Positions 22,533-34,500 of a DNA stretch of 64,000 bases are shown piece after piece. The DNA is taken from positions 62,001-126,000 of the forward strand of contig BDSI01000145.1 in assembly GCA_003117195.1 (NCBI GenBank), given 5' to 3'. The notes below the pieces were generated by a model, which saw only the letters and a program-made list of their open reading frames with translations, made no database searches and was not told the origin of the DNA. The translations under genes were made by a program, and so were the position numbers. Source of the stretch: Eudorina sp. 2006-703-Eu-15 (lineage: Eukaryota; Chlorophyta; Chlorophyceae; Chlamydomonadales; Volvocaceae). Position 1 is the first letter of the stretch; each line of letters begins with the position of its first letter.

Positions 22533-25500
22533 CACCCGCACCCGCACCCGCACCCGCACCCGCACCCGCACCCGCACCCGCACCCGCACCAGCACCCGCA
22601 CCCGCACCCGCACCCGCACCCGCACCCGCACCAGCACCCGCACCAGCACCAGCACCAGCACCCGCACATACAACACACATGTCGACGTGCCCACAAATAA
22701 ATACACCACCCACTAAACCCACCTGGCCGCCCGGGGCGATCTGGAGAGCCTGTGTATGTGAGGGGGGAGGGGGGATCGGACAGCATCAATCGGTTGAGCG
22801 CATACACGCGGCACATCGGGCAGGACAGGGTGGGGGTGGGGGTGGGAGGGAACGTAGCGTGGGACCGCAGTGAGATACATACGAGGAGTACGAGGCAGGA
22901 AAGCGTTTTAAAGCTAAAAAACAGCCAATAAAGCCGTATGTATGTATATTCAGGGCTCGCTCACCATGGCAATATTAGGCAGCCCGGTTATTCATTTATC
23001 AAAATACAACCGGTGCATTTTTTACACCGACACATACATACATATATATAAGAGGGACAGGACGTGGAACACTGGTTTGTCTGCAATCGTGCAGGCCCTC
23101 TGACAATTAACTTATACACCGGTGATCCCTTTGGGGTCCGCTGTAACGTTCATTCAATTAACGTATCATATCACGCAGCTACGGCAGAAAATATGTCTCT
23201 GCGCTACTTGGACGCATTTTTGGGCGGGGCCCCAGCGCGAAGCGCGTTCGGGGGGCCCCGCCCCCTAGGATTGCCCATGTCCGTGTGTGTGTGTGTGTGT
23301 GTGTGTCCGGTAACGGCAAAACGTTCATTATCCGCTAAACTAATTCGCTATGTTTGTCATATTAATTGTCCTCTATTGCAAGGTAACTTTGGTTTGGCTG
23401 AAAAAAATTCTTTGCGCACAAACGGTCAAAGTAAAGCCCCGCGGTCCCCATGGACCCGAGTCAACATCCAACCAACGCCTCTCGCGCTCATATTTGTTGC
23501 AACGGGTGCCGCGTGATGAATACTTGAATTAGGAATGGGCGGCGCGTGCTAAATTGAACTTCGATAGTGTTCTGATGTTTGAACATCAAGATACCATCAA
23601 AATCAAGATTTGCCTTTCTGTCTTGCCAGATGAATACAATTCAACAATATGTATTGAATCAAAGTTTCAAGATGCAAAGGGATAGCGTACCGAGTGCCAA
23701 CGAGTTCTCCAGTTCCGATGGCCCAAAGTCCGGGTCTCACCGCGGCTTTTTCGCACCCTGTTTTTGCCTTACATTTGCTATGTAACTATTGATAGCAAAC
23801 TTTAGAGGTTCACGTCTGCTGCGGGCGTGCAACTGAAGGGTTGCATGCCTGCCGACGGACCAAACAACTACAGTTTCACGGCAAAACAAGGATGCTTCAA
23901 GCTTGCTTTGTGATCATCTGCTTGACAGACGGATGTGGTAGTGCAGAGGCGACTATCGTTACCATAGTGCCGATACGGTGACCGCCGTCGCCGGCGGCGC
24001 GTACTGCAGGATGGTTTCGGGGCTGCCGACGTGTTTGGGCTTGGTGAATCTATGCACGCCGATCCCCCTTCAACATCAACGACACCCCCAATGGCAACCT
24101 TTCACTCTCTCACACTGTTGCGCGGTAATAGAGTTTTCGTTCTAAAGCAAGCGGCCTGTACGGATTATAGGGGGCCCCGCCCTTTTCCGGCTTCGAGGAA
24201 GCCGACCCCTACTTGTCCACATGTTTATTTGTTATTGCGCGACGTTTATGTATCCGGCGGTACGGTATAATATATAGATAGAACGCTCGTACCTTGATGG
24301 AGGTGTACAGGGGCAGGATGGGCACGAAGGCATTGTCGCCGTTCTTGAAGTAGAAGTATTCCAGCAGAGCGTTGGCCACGTTGCCGACAATGATATTGGC
24401 TGAGGCGGGAGAGCGAGCGTGAAGGAGTGAGACAAGCAGGGAATTCAAGCGATGAACACTAGACGGAAACGTCGAAACGTGCGGATTTTACGTAACCAAC
24501 GGACTAGCGCAATGTAGCGTACGTACGTACCTACCAGGGGTCATCGAGCAAAAATAATTTCGAAGAATGTATGTGCAAAACGCGCAGAAACACGTAAATC
24601 ACTCATCCCCCGGGGCCTGCCCGCGAATCAATAACGAATTGCCGGAGGGCCTACGCCTTATATATGTCGAATCTCGTCCATTGTGACAGACCGTCGATGA
24701 CCTCCTGGCGTTTCCGTGTATGTGCATTACATGAAATCGCCTAGCTTGCGCGTCGCTTTCGTTTCCTGACGGGTGTGTCCCTGTAGTCCCTGCTATTGTG
24801 CCTCCAGTAGTACTGGTAGTACAAACGATGGCGCCGCGCGTCGCCGCCTTGCTTCCCACGCACGGACGGTCGTACGCCCTTCACCCGCTGCTAGTGACGC
24901 ATCTTTCTCCACTGTGCGTGGGTGAAGTGCGCGTAGTTGGAACTTATTTAATGGCTAAGACGTCTGCGCGTCAGCGAAAACATTTCTTGCAGGCCTGTGC
25001 GTTAATATAAAAACATTTTAAGAGCTAGCTCCACGGGCAGCTGCGCAATGAATCAGACATAGGTACGGTATTTGATGCCAACGTGGCTGCCACGCACGCA
25101 GTCCCAATGCAATTTACTCCACGGCGGGGATGGATGGCCTCCTTTGTTATGAACAGTGGCTCCGTCCCAGCCCACCGACATGCATAATGATGAGGGGTAT
25201 GCTTCGGTGCGTGCGCTCGATCGTGTGCGGAGCCTAGCCCGTCAATGGCGCGCGCGGTGCCATTTCGCGGTGTTATGGTGAGGAGGCTAAGGAGACTGCG
25301 CTGCGGCAGTCAGGGATGGATGACCGCCGTTCAACTGTGGCGTGTTTCATAAGCTTCTTAGTTATCCGCAGCTGCTGAAAGGGGGGCCTGCACGCCAGGT
25401 CATACAGATTATGAGCGTGTATGTATGACAAGCACCACTACCTACTTACTGTGGTTGTTCAGGTTCGACGGGTTGACTGGCAGGGTCAGGTTGAACACAC

Positions 25501-28500
25501 CGGGGACGGAGTCGATGACCGCCTTGCCTGTATGTGTACAAATGACGTTGGGATGACATTTACATTATTCATGTACAGGTTTGCTCGGTAAGCTACGTAA
25601 TGTATTATCCTTGGTTTGACAACGCCGTCGACAACGCCTATATAAAGACCCCTGGTCCCGCCGTCGCTTTTGCTATGCGTGTATGCAAAGATAGCCGGCG
25701 ACATGTTGGGTGCGTGCATTGTGCGGCAACACGTACGTACTGGACTTGTGGCTGGGCGCAGAAGTAGCAGAAGCCGGCAGTGCCATGCGTATATATGTGC
25801 GTACAATACATGACCCCACCCACCCATACATACAGCATATGAAGTACTCCACCGGCCGATGGACAACTACGCACCGGCGAACTGGGTGGTCAGGTTGATG
25901 CGCAGGCCCACGATGGTGAACGAGGTCACGTTGCTCTGCGGGCAGAACATGCGTACAGCAGGGCGCGGCGGGTGTAGCGGGTGACGGCGGATATGTGCAT
26001 GCCTGGTTTACGACACCACATAACCGAACCAAAAACAAATATATAAATACTATAACGTACAATACGCGTAATTTAATAAGTAATTCATAAACATAATTAA
26101 AATATATTATAATATGACGTATAACATGTTCATAATATATAAATATATAACAGGTTCATAATATATAAAATATATAAGTTTATGTAGTAGGTGAAAGCTG
26201 GCAAAGGCTTCTCGAGATGCTGGGACAGTGCTTTGCACCGTATTTGAGGAGCAGGGCCGACCATTGTACGACACCTACTACACTCCCCCCCTTCTGAAGG
26301 GGACCGTCCCGGGACCCTTTCGGCCCGAGACAACCAGCCATGCTCGCCATCGCCAACCCTGAGCCGTGGGTTGATGAGGTCCACGTCACGTCGTGCCCCG
26401 CAACTGACACGCGCCTAGCCCATATTCGGGTTTTTCGAGCATGTAACCTTCTCCTAGTCATCTCACTACTATCTTTCTCCCAGAACCTCTAGACTGTCGT
26501 CCACTGGCGCGGTCGTATTTCGCCGTCATCAGGGATCGAACTGGGGACTCTTAGGTCCACAGCCTAGGTTTGGTCTCGATACCATATGTAGTAGGTGAGA
26601 GCTGGCAAAGGCTTCTCGAGATGCTGGGACAGTGCTTTGCACCGTATTTGAGGAGCAGGGCCGACCATTGTACGACACCTACTACAATTATGTAAATACG
26701 TACGTTCCTAACGCGCAGGCGCCCTAGCATTTAGTTTCTACTACGCACGCACGCACTCTGGAGAAAATGTTCTACACGTGCTCAGAGCCTGGGTGACAGC
26801 ATTACGTAATCCGCAGATCGATGGGGGCGCAGATCCCTTTAAGCTGCGGGTCTACCAGAGACGGTGTGTATCAATAGCCTTAAGGTCACGGTCTGTCGTC
26901 ACGGTCTATATATCCCAGGGGAGGAAAATGTTCAACTTAACAACGGTCAGCCCCTCAACCTGTTATTTACAATAATTAACGCGCAGGCTAAGGGGAATGA
27001 TATATGTTTTACATCGCGTAACTGCATATTTGTCCAGATAGGTAATATGTTGAGCGATGGTAGGTAGCTTGGTACGGTATGCGGTGCGGGTTGCAAGCAA
27101 GCAACCAGCGACGGAGAGGACTCCATTCCCCGATAGGGTTTAAATAGGGTTTAAACCCTGTAAAGTGCCCCGTTATGACCTTTGGCCCTTTTGCACATTA
27201 ATGATGATGACCCGCCGCCCGCCTCACCAGGCCGACGTGGTAGAACGAGCCGTTGGGGTAGTTGACAATGCTGGAGGCGTCAGCGATCGGGGCGAAGCCG
27301 TGCAGCTTGCCGGTGACGAAGCTGCACGTAATTATACGCAGGGCCACGCAGCAGCTGTAGCAGTAGCGGACAAGCCTAAGAAAACTAGACTATTAATTGC
27401 ATCCACGCAATGCGAATGCATGTAAGTAATAATGTGTTGTATACTGCGTAATCTGATACGCACTAATTCTGTAATATTTAACATTGTTATAATATCTAAT
27501 AATAATTGGTCTGACAATAATTCTGGTAATACTTCTGATACGTCCGAAACTACCACTGAACGTAGTAGTCTGACTTGCCCGACGTACAGGCCAACTGTCT
27601 GACGAGCTGTTCGTATGCCGAGTAGCGCCTGAGCTACGTTCTGTCGGCCTCTGTTGTATTAATGCCGCATCTGTCTGCGGAAGTCTATGCGCTGTGCATA
27701 GGCGGGGGTCATAGCATCTGGCTATGGCTGGGACTGTTCCCTGGCGCTGACTGGCAACCCGATTGGAGACTTCTTCGGATCTTCTGGAACTTCGTCTGGA
27801 CGGTCGCGAACCTGTCGCCCGAGAATATTCGGGAAGAGGACACGTCATCTGTGACGTGCAGCCCTGTATATAATCTACGGCAGGTCTCCAAATCGGTGTC
27901 TTTTGACGCCACCAAACCGGTGGACTATACACAACAAGTTTGGTATCGAGACGGTCCCTTCTGGGGCGTCTCGTTGCGCTCATATCTCGATCTACGCGTT
28001 CTCATACTTACTTCTTATAACCATATGGAAGCGGATACACAGCCCGACCGCGAGCTACCGATGGCCGACCTCGCCGCTGCACTCCTGGATGCCGCTGACG
28101 AGGGTCTGTAATTTGCATTACTAGCTTGCGATATTGCCTTGTTAGGTTGCCTGTGTGGCTTAGCTGTTGAGTGACCGCAGGTTCGGCAAAGTCGGCTGTC
28201 GCGCCGCGCAAGCTGCGCATCGGCCTTCGCAACCTGCGGCACCACCTCGTCCGTTTCTTGGCCGAAGTGGATAAGGCCACTGGATTGAGTAGGTTCTGAA
28301 TTCTTTGTTTAGTTGCGCGTTCGGTTATCTGTGACGTTCGGTCCGCATCTCTGTTACGATGTTCGCACCGAACTACCCGAACGTTGCGTATCCTCCTGTC
28401 TGGGCCGGCATTGCACCGTTTTTAGGCAATGTTCCTTATCTGGGTTGGGGACAACTGCCTGGTCAGGTGCCTGCTGCTGTTCCGAATGCAGCTCCGCAGC

Positions 28501-31500
28501 GGGTGAACCGTTGGGGTCCGCCGGTCCGCTGGGGTCCGGTCCCGCCTGCTGCTCCTGTACCTGCTGCGAATGCCGTGCCTGTTTTTAACGCTGCTGCACC
28601 GGCCATTTTCGGCGCCGCTGCGCAGCCTTTCCCTGTTCCTCCTGGTGCCTCTAACGTGCCTGTGCCTGCCCCAGCTCCCACTGCTGCAGTCCCTGAGCCT
28701 GTTCACTCCGTTGACGGTACGCCCGCTGTACTGGGGTCTGGTCATGCAGTCAACGATAACGGGGCTGCGGCTGGTGCGGGTGGCTCGGCCGGTCAGGGGG
28801 CTCCGGCCTCGACCGACAAGGGCGCCGACGATGAGGTACTGAAAATGACCATATCTGTGCCGAAACTGTCCTTGCCTGCTGACCTTAAGCATGCGGATCC
28901 TGTCAAAATTGCGGCACGCACGCGGGCGTTCGTACGGGATGCTAGGAACTACTTTGCGGTTGTGAAGGGAGGTCATCTGGACAACATGCGCTGCCTTTTT
29001 CTGGCCACTGCCCTTGAGGGTGCGGCGAAGGCGTGGCATGACTCCTGGACCACCGCAAAGGAAACCTTCACCTCGGAAGAACTTCTGACCGCTTTGCTTA
29101 GCCGTTTCGCCCCGCGCATCCTGTCTGCTGAGGATGAGGCCCGGCACAAGCTTGCATCTGGCAAGCACCGCATGCGTTCTGGTGATAAGGTCGCAGCATA
29201 CCATAGCCGCTTTGAGGCTATCATTTCTGCCATTCCTGATGTCTCTGATTCCGAGAAGCGCTTCTGGTTTCACAAGGGCTTGACTGCTGAGCTCGCTGGT
29301 GATTGCGCATCTGATTCTCTCGGACAGACCTTCCCGACCTTCCAGGACCTGCTCACGTTCGCTTTCGGCATGGAGCGGCGGCTGGAGCATAAGCGGCTTG
29401 CTGAGCAACAAGCCCGGTCCTCTGTTCGCTTGCATGCCCTGACTGCGCAGGACATGTCCGACCTGTCGGACGCGGAGGACGTCCCGCCGGCGGCTGGCGC
29501 CAAGCGCCGCGCACCGACCGCCGCCGCCGCCGCCACCGGGGCGGCGAAAGGCGGCGATGGAGGGCGGCGCGGGAAGCAGCAGTCGGGCGGCGCGGCTCGC
29601 GCAAGCCACAAGGGGAAGGACGACGGTTGGGCGCAGCCGCGGTCGAAGCGGCCCCGACGCAACAACCGGCGTGATCAGGAGTGGTTAGACAAATTCTGCT
29701 GCACTCGGGCGGAGTACAACTACCGCAAGGGTGAAGGCTTGTGCCTCCGATGCGCCTCCAACGCCCACCGTGCGGACACTTGCCCGCTGCTGAAGGGGGG
29801 CAAAAGGCTTAGGAGGTTGCCCAGGTTGATGCTAAGGGGGAGTCGCCTGGGTCTGCTGTTTCGCGCGGCGCATTGCCTGATCTGTCTGCTTTCCGTGCAG
29901 CGCGTGCGATCGTGCCTGATGTCCTGCGCCAGGTTGAGGGCGTAGTGGGACGGCGCTTTTCGCTGGACGCTCGGACGGCGCGCGCTGGCTTTGACACTTT
30001 CTGTAATCTTTTCGCGCCTTGCGTTCCGTCCCTTGCCTCTGTTGACCTGGGCGGGCATACGATCTGGTTTACCCCCTCCTCTCTGCGTGAGCTTCAGCTG
30101 CAGGTAGCCCGGTACCGATCGTGCAAACGTCAGCGTCCTGATACCGCTGCGGGGGTTCTGTTGCCTGAGTTCATGTCTCGAAAGGCGGCCTCTCTGTTGG
30201 CGGGTTTCAAGCGTGTCTTGCAGTTTCGGCCGGGTACCGTTCTGTTTAACGGTGTTGACGTGGCTGGGCGTCCGACTCCGTTGCCTGGTTTTCCTTATGC
30301 AGCTGAGGTCTGGTACGAAGCACCGCGCAAGGGCCCGGTGGTTCCCGATGAGGGGGACCCCCACATTTCTGCCCTTCTGTCTCCAGGTGCCGCTGCCCTC
30401 ACAGGTTCTGGCGTTCCTCTTGTTTCTATCTCTGCTGCTGGCCATCGTATGACTGCGCTTGCGGATACGGGCGCCAGCGATGACTTCATCTCTGCCTCTG
30501 AGGTGGAACGCCTTGGGCTGCGACCTGCTACATCTGCGCGGTCTCATGTCACTCTGGCTGATGGTGGTAAGCAGGCCATTCTGGGACGGGTTACCCTCAG
30601 GCTGGCTGTGGGTCCGTTGCGGTTCACTGCTCAGCCGTATGTGTTGCCCAAGCTGACTGATGTGGCCACATACATTCTGGGTTCGTCCACGCTTTCTCAG
30701 TTTGGGGCGGTTGTCGATTACCCTGCACGTGCCCTGCGCCTGCGCAAGGGTACCCTGTCGTGCAAGGTTCCCTTCTGTTCTGGGGATCGTGCGTGCGCTG
30801 AGCCACCCTGCGTGAATTTCGCTGCTGCTGCGATTTGCCGGCATGAAGAGCCTGAAGCCATAGGGCGTAAGGCTGCCGTGCGTCTGTTGCGTAAGGGTGC
30901 TCATGCCTTGCTTGTACGGCCTAAGCTGCAGTTGAATGCTGCCGTGCAACCTGTCGCGCCAACTGACCCCGATCTGCAAGCTCTGTTGGAGGAGTATGCC
31001 GATGTCTTTCAGGAAATCCCGGGACTTCCTCCTATGCGGCCTGTCGACCACACCATACCTTTGGTGCCTGGAGCGCAACCTGTCTCTCGGCCCATGTATC
31101 GGCTTAGTCCGTTGGAGCTCGATGAGGTAAAGCGCCAGGTCACCGATCTGCTGAAGAAAGGTATGATCCGACCGAGCACATCTCCGTATTCTGCCCCGAT
31201 CCTGTTTGTGGGTAAGAAGGATGGCGGTCTGCGCATGTGCATCGATTATCGGGGTCTGAATTCGGTTACTGTTAAAAACCGTTACCCCCTCCCGCGCGTC
31301 GATGATCTGTTAGACAAACTGCGGGGTGCAGCTTATTTCAGCTCGATTGACCTTCAGCAGGGCTACAATCAGATCCGCATTGCTGAGTCGGATATCCCGA
31401 AAACTGCCTTCCGTACGCCCTTTGGTCACTACGAGTACACTGTCCTGTCCTTCGGTTTAGTGAACGCTCCTGCAACGTTCCAAGCCGTTATGGATCGCAC

Positions 31501-34500
31501 CTTCCGCCAGTACATCGATAAATTTGTCGTTTGCTATCTGGATGACATTCTGGTTTTCTCGATGACGCGCGAGGAACATCTGCAGCACCTGCGCCTTGTT
31601 TTTGACATTCTGCGCCGTGAGCAACTGTATGCCAAACGCTCTAAGTGTCACTGGGCCGAGCCTCAGGTTGAATATTTGGGACACATCGTCTCCAAGGATG
31701 GCGTTCGCATGGATCCCCGTAAATCTGCTGTCGTACGGGACTGGCCGACGCCTACCAACCTTCAGGAGCTGCGGAAGTTTCTGGGTCTGACTAACTACTT
31801 CCGTAAGTTCATCGAGCGTTATTCGGTTATTGCGGCTCCGCTCACGAACCTGACACGTAAGGGTGCCTTCACTTCGGCGGATGCCTGGAACCCTGAGTGT
31901 CAGAAGGCGTTCGACACCCTGAAGCGTGCTGTTGCTGATGATATCATCCTGCGCTTCCCTGATTACTCGTTATCGTTCCGCGTTGAGGTCGTTACCGACG
32001 CATCACTGCATGGCACTGGCGCCGTGTTGTTGCAAGAAGGTCGACCCATTGCGTTCACGAGTAAGAAGTTCTCTGGTGCTGAGACCCGTTACACCACGGG
32101 TGAGCAGGAGTTGCTTGCTGTCTTGCACGCTCTGAAGGAATGGCGTTGCTACTTGGAGGGCCGACCGTTTGTGCTCAAGACTGACCATCAGCCCCTAACC
32201 TTCCTGCAAGGGGTTCCCTCCTTGAATCGTCGCCAGGCCCGCTGGATGGAGTATCTGGCTCGGTTCAACTTCACCTGGGAGTGTCTGTCTGGATCCATGA
32301 ATATTGCTGATGCGCTCAGTCGGCATCCTTCCTTGCATGCTGCCATCCTGTCTGTTGCCACGCGTCGGCAGTCTGCCGCGAACCAACCTTTTGCCGCGTC
32401 TGACTTTGCGTCGCGTCTGAAGCGTGCGTACGTCACTGACCCATGGTTCTCTGATCCAGTCAATACGGGGCATCTGCGTCGCGAAAACGGTCTTTGGGTC
32501 CGTCCTGAGGGTTCGTACAAGCAGGTTGTCGTTCCTAACGATGACTCTTTGCGTCGCGAGCTCCTTTCCCGTTTTCATGAAGGTCCTTTGGCTGGGCATC
32601 CTGGTTACGTCCGTCTGTTGGACCTGATCCGACGCCAGTTCTGGTGGCCTCGGCTCGCCAAGGATGTCGAGAACTATGTGCAGTCCTGCGATTTGTCAAC
32701 GCAACAAGTCCCTGTCTGGTAAGCCTCATGGGCATCTGCAACCTTTGCCTGTGCCGAATGCTCCGTGGGAGAGCGTTTCCCTGGACTTCGTTGTCTCGCT
32801 GCCCAAAACTGAGGGGGGATACGACGCCGTACTCGTACTTGTTGATCGCTTGACGAAGATGGTGCATCTTGCCCCTACCACGACTGCTTGCACTGCTGAA
32901 GACACTGCACGACTGTTCTTTGATAACGTCGTACGATTGCACGGCGTGCCAAAGAGCGTTGTGTCTGATCGTGGTACTCAGTTTGCGAGTAAGTTTTGGG
33001 CCGCGCTGGGTGTTTTGGTTGGGATGCGTGTGAATCTGTCCACTGCATACCATCCACAATCTGATGGCCAGACTGAACGTGTGAATCGCGTTCTGGGCGA
33101 CATGCTCCGTAACTTCGCTGGCCGCACACCGTCTGCCTGGGACACCTACCTGACTGCTGCTGAGTTTGCTATCAACAATGCTGTGAACCGTTCGACTGGC
33201 AAGAGTCCTTTCTTCCTGAATTACGGTTATAACCCGGCTCTGCCTGTGTGGCGTGAGTTGGATGTAAACGTACCTGCTGCTAAGGTTTTTGTCAAGTCGT
33301 TTGTGTCCCGGATAGCAGATGCCAGATCTTGCTTGGATGCTGCACAGCAACGGACGGCTGACTACTACAACAAATCTAAACGGGACGTCACCTTCCGCAA
33401 GGGACAGTTGGTCATGCTGAGCACCAAGAATCTGCGTTCCTTGGCTGAAGGGTCACGTAAGCTGTTACCACGCTGGGTGGGTCCATATCCTGTCGCACGC
33501 ATGGTGGGATCTGTCGCCGTTGAACTTCAGCTACCATCTGACATGCGCATTCACCCTACGTTTCATGTGTCTCTGGTTCGGCCGTACCGTGGCTCTGATC
33601 CTGAACCTGATTCTACTGACACTCCGCCTGTGACGGAGCCTGGGCCTGTTGACTGGCTTAAGGGCAAGCAAACCACCTATGCTGTTGAGCGCATCCTGGA
33701 CTACCGCGCGCGACGGGTGGGTAAGAGCGGACGTAAGCACACTGTGCACGAATACCTCGTCAAATGGGCTGGGTATTCCTCTGAGCACAATAGCTGGGAA
33801 CCTGCGCGAAATTTTACTCCTGATATGAAACCCCTGCTGGAGGAAGCTCGGTTACGGGCCACGGCTAAGGTAAGTTGAGCGGTACAGGTAAGTCATAATT
33901 GCCGCTCTATGCCGTGCCTAATCTGGCTCCCTTTCATGCAGCGGGGACGCTGCATCCTGAGGGGGGATAGTTGTTGTATACTGCGTAATCTGATACGCAC
34001 TAATTCTGTAATATTTAACATTGTTATAATATCTAATAATAATTGGTCTGACAATAATTCTGGTAATACTTCTGATACGTCCGAAACTACCACTGAACGT
34101 AGTAGTCTGACTTGCCCGACGTACAGGCCAACTGTCTGACGAGCTGTTCGTATGCCGAGTAGCGCCTGAGCTACGTTCTGTCGGCCTCTGTTGTATTAAT
34201 GCCGCATCTGTCTGCGGAAGTCTATGCGCTGTGCATAGGCGGGGGTCATAGCATCTGGCTATGGCTGGGACTGTTCCCTGGCGCTGACTGGCAACCCGAT
34301 TGGAGACTTCTTCGGATCTTCTGGAACTTCGTCTGGACGGTCGCGAACCTGTCGCCCGAGAATATTCGGGAAGAGGACACGTCATCTGTGACGTGCAGCC
34401 CTGTATATAATCTACGGCAGGTCTCCAAATCGGTGTCTTTTGACGCCACCAAACCGGTGGACTATACACAACATAATGTTATATGGGCGCGCGTTGAATG

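Larger units (their letters stand above)
27435..34473 (+). mobile_element. Ty3/gypsy chromovirus LTR retrotransposon, near-complete
   Basis: A 7,039-bp element with 502-bp LTRs that appear identical by eye and begin TGTTGT and end ACAACA. It is flanked by the 5-bp target duplication TAATG (27430-27434 and 34474-34478). It has a primer-binding site, gag with a zinc knuckle, pol with protease, reverse transcriptase, RNase H and integrase in chromovirus order, a C-terminal chromodomain and a polypurine tract. It sits in intron 5 of copy B, antisense to the gene. The same intron of pseudogene A has the unoccupied site (TAATAATGTTATATGGGCG near 8982-9000). LTR identity implies recent insertion. 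One frameshift in the integrase zinc finger separates the coding region. Confidence 0.97.

Noticed and set aside
20038..22667. Internal telomere or subtelomere interpretation of the CACCCG array
   Set aside because: The unit does not match known algal or plant telomere repeats (TTTAGGG or TTTTAGGG type), and the array lies between exons of one gene.
19803..22873. Reading frames of 900-1005 codons in all frames across the (CACCCG)n array
   Set aside because: The hexamer has no stop codon in any frame, so every frame is open. Translations are monotonous AP/HP/RT or GA/GC/RV runs with no other coding signs.
28422..29609. 395-codon minus-strand ORF antisense to gag
   Set aside because: Shadow of the well-supported gag gene, with no recognisable motif. 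The same applies to the 452-codon frame at 29720-31078 and the 271-codon frame at 32535-33350, antisense to pol.
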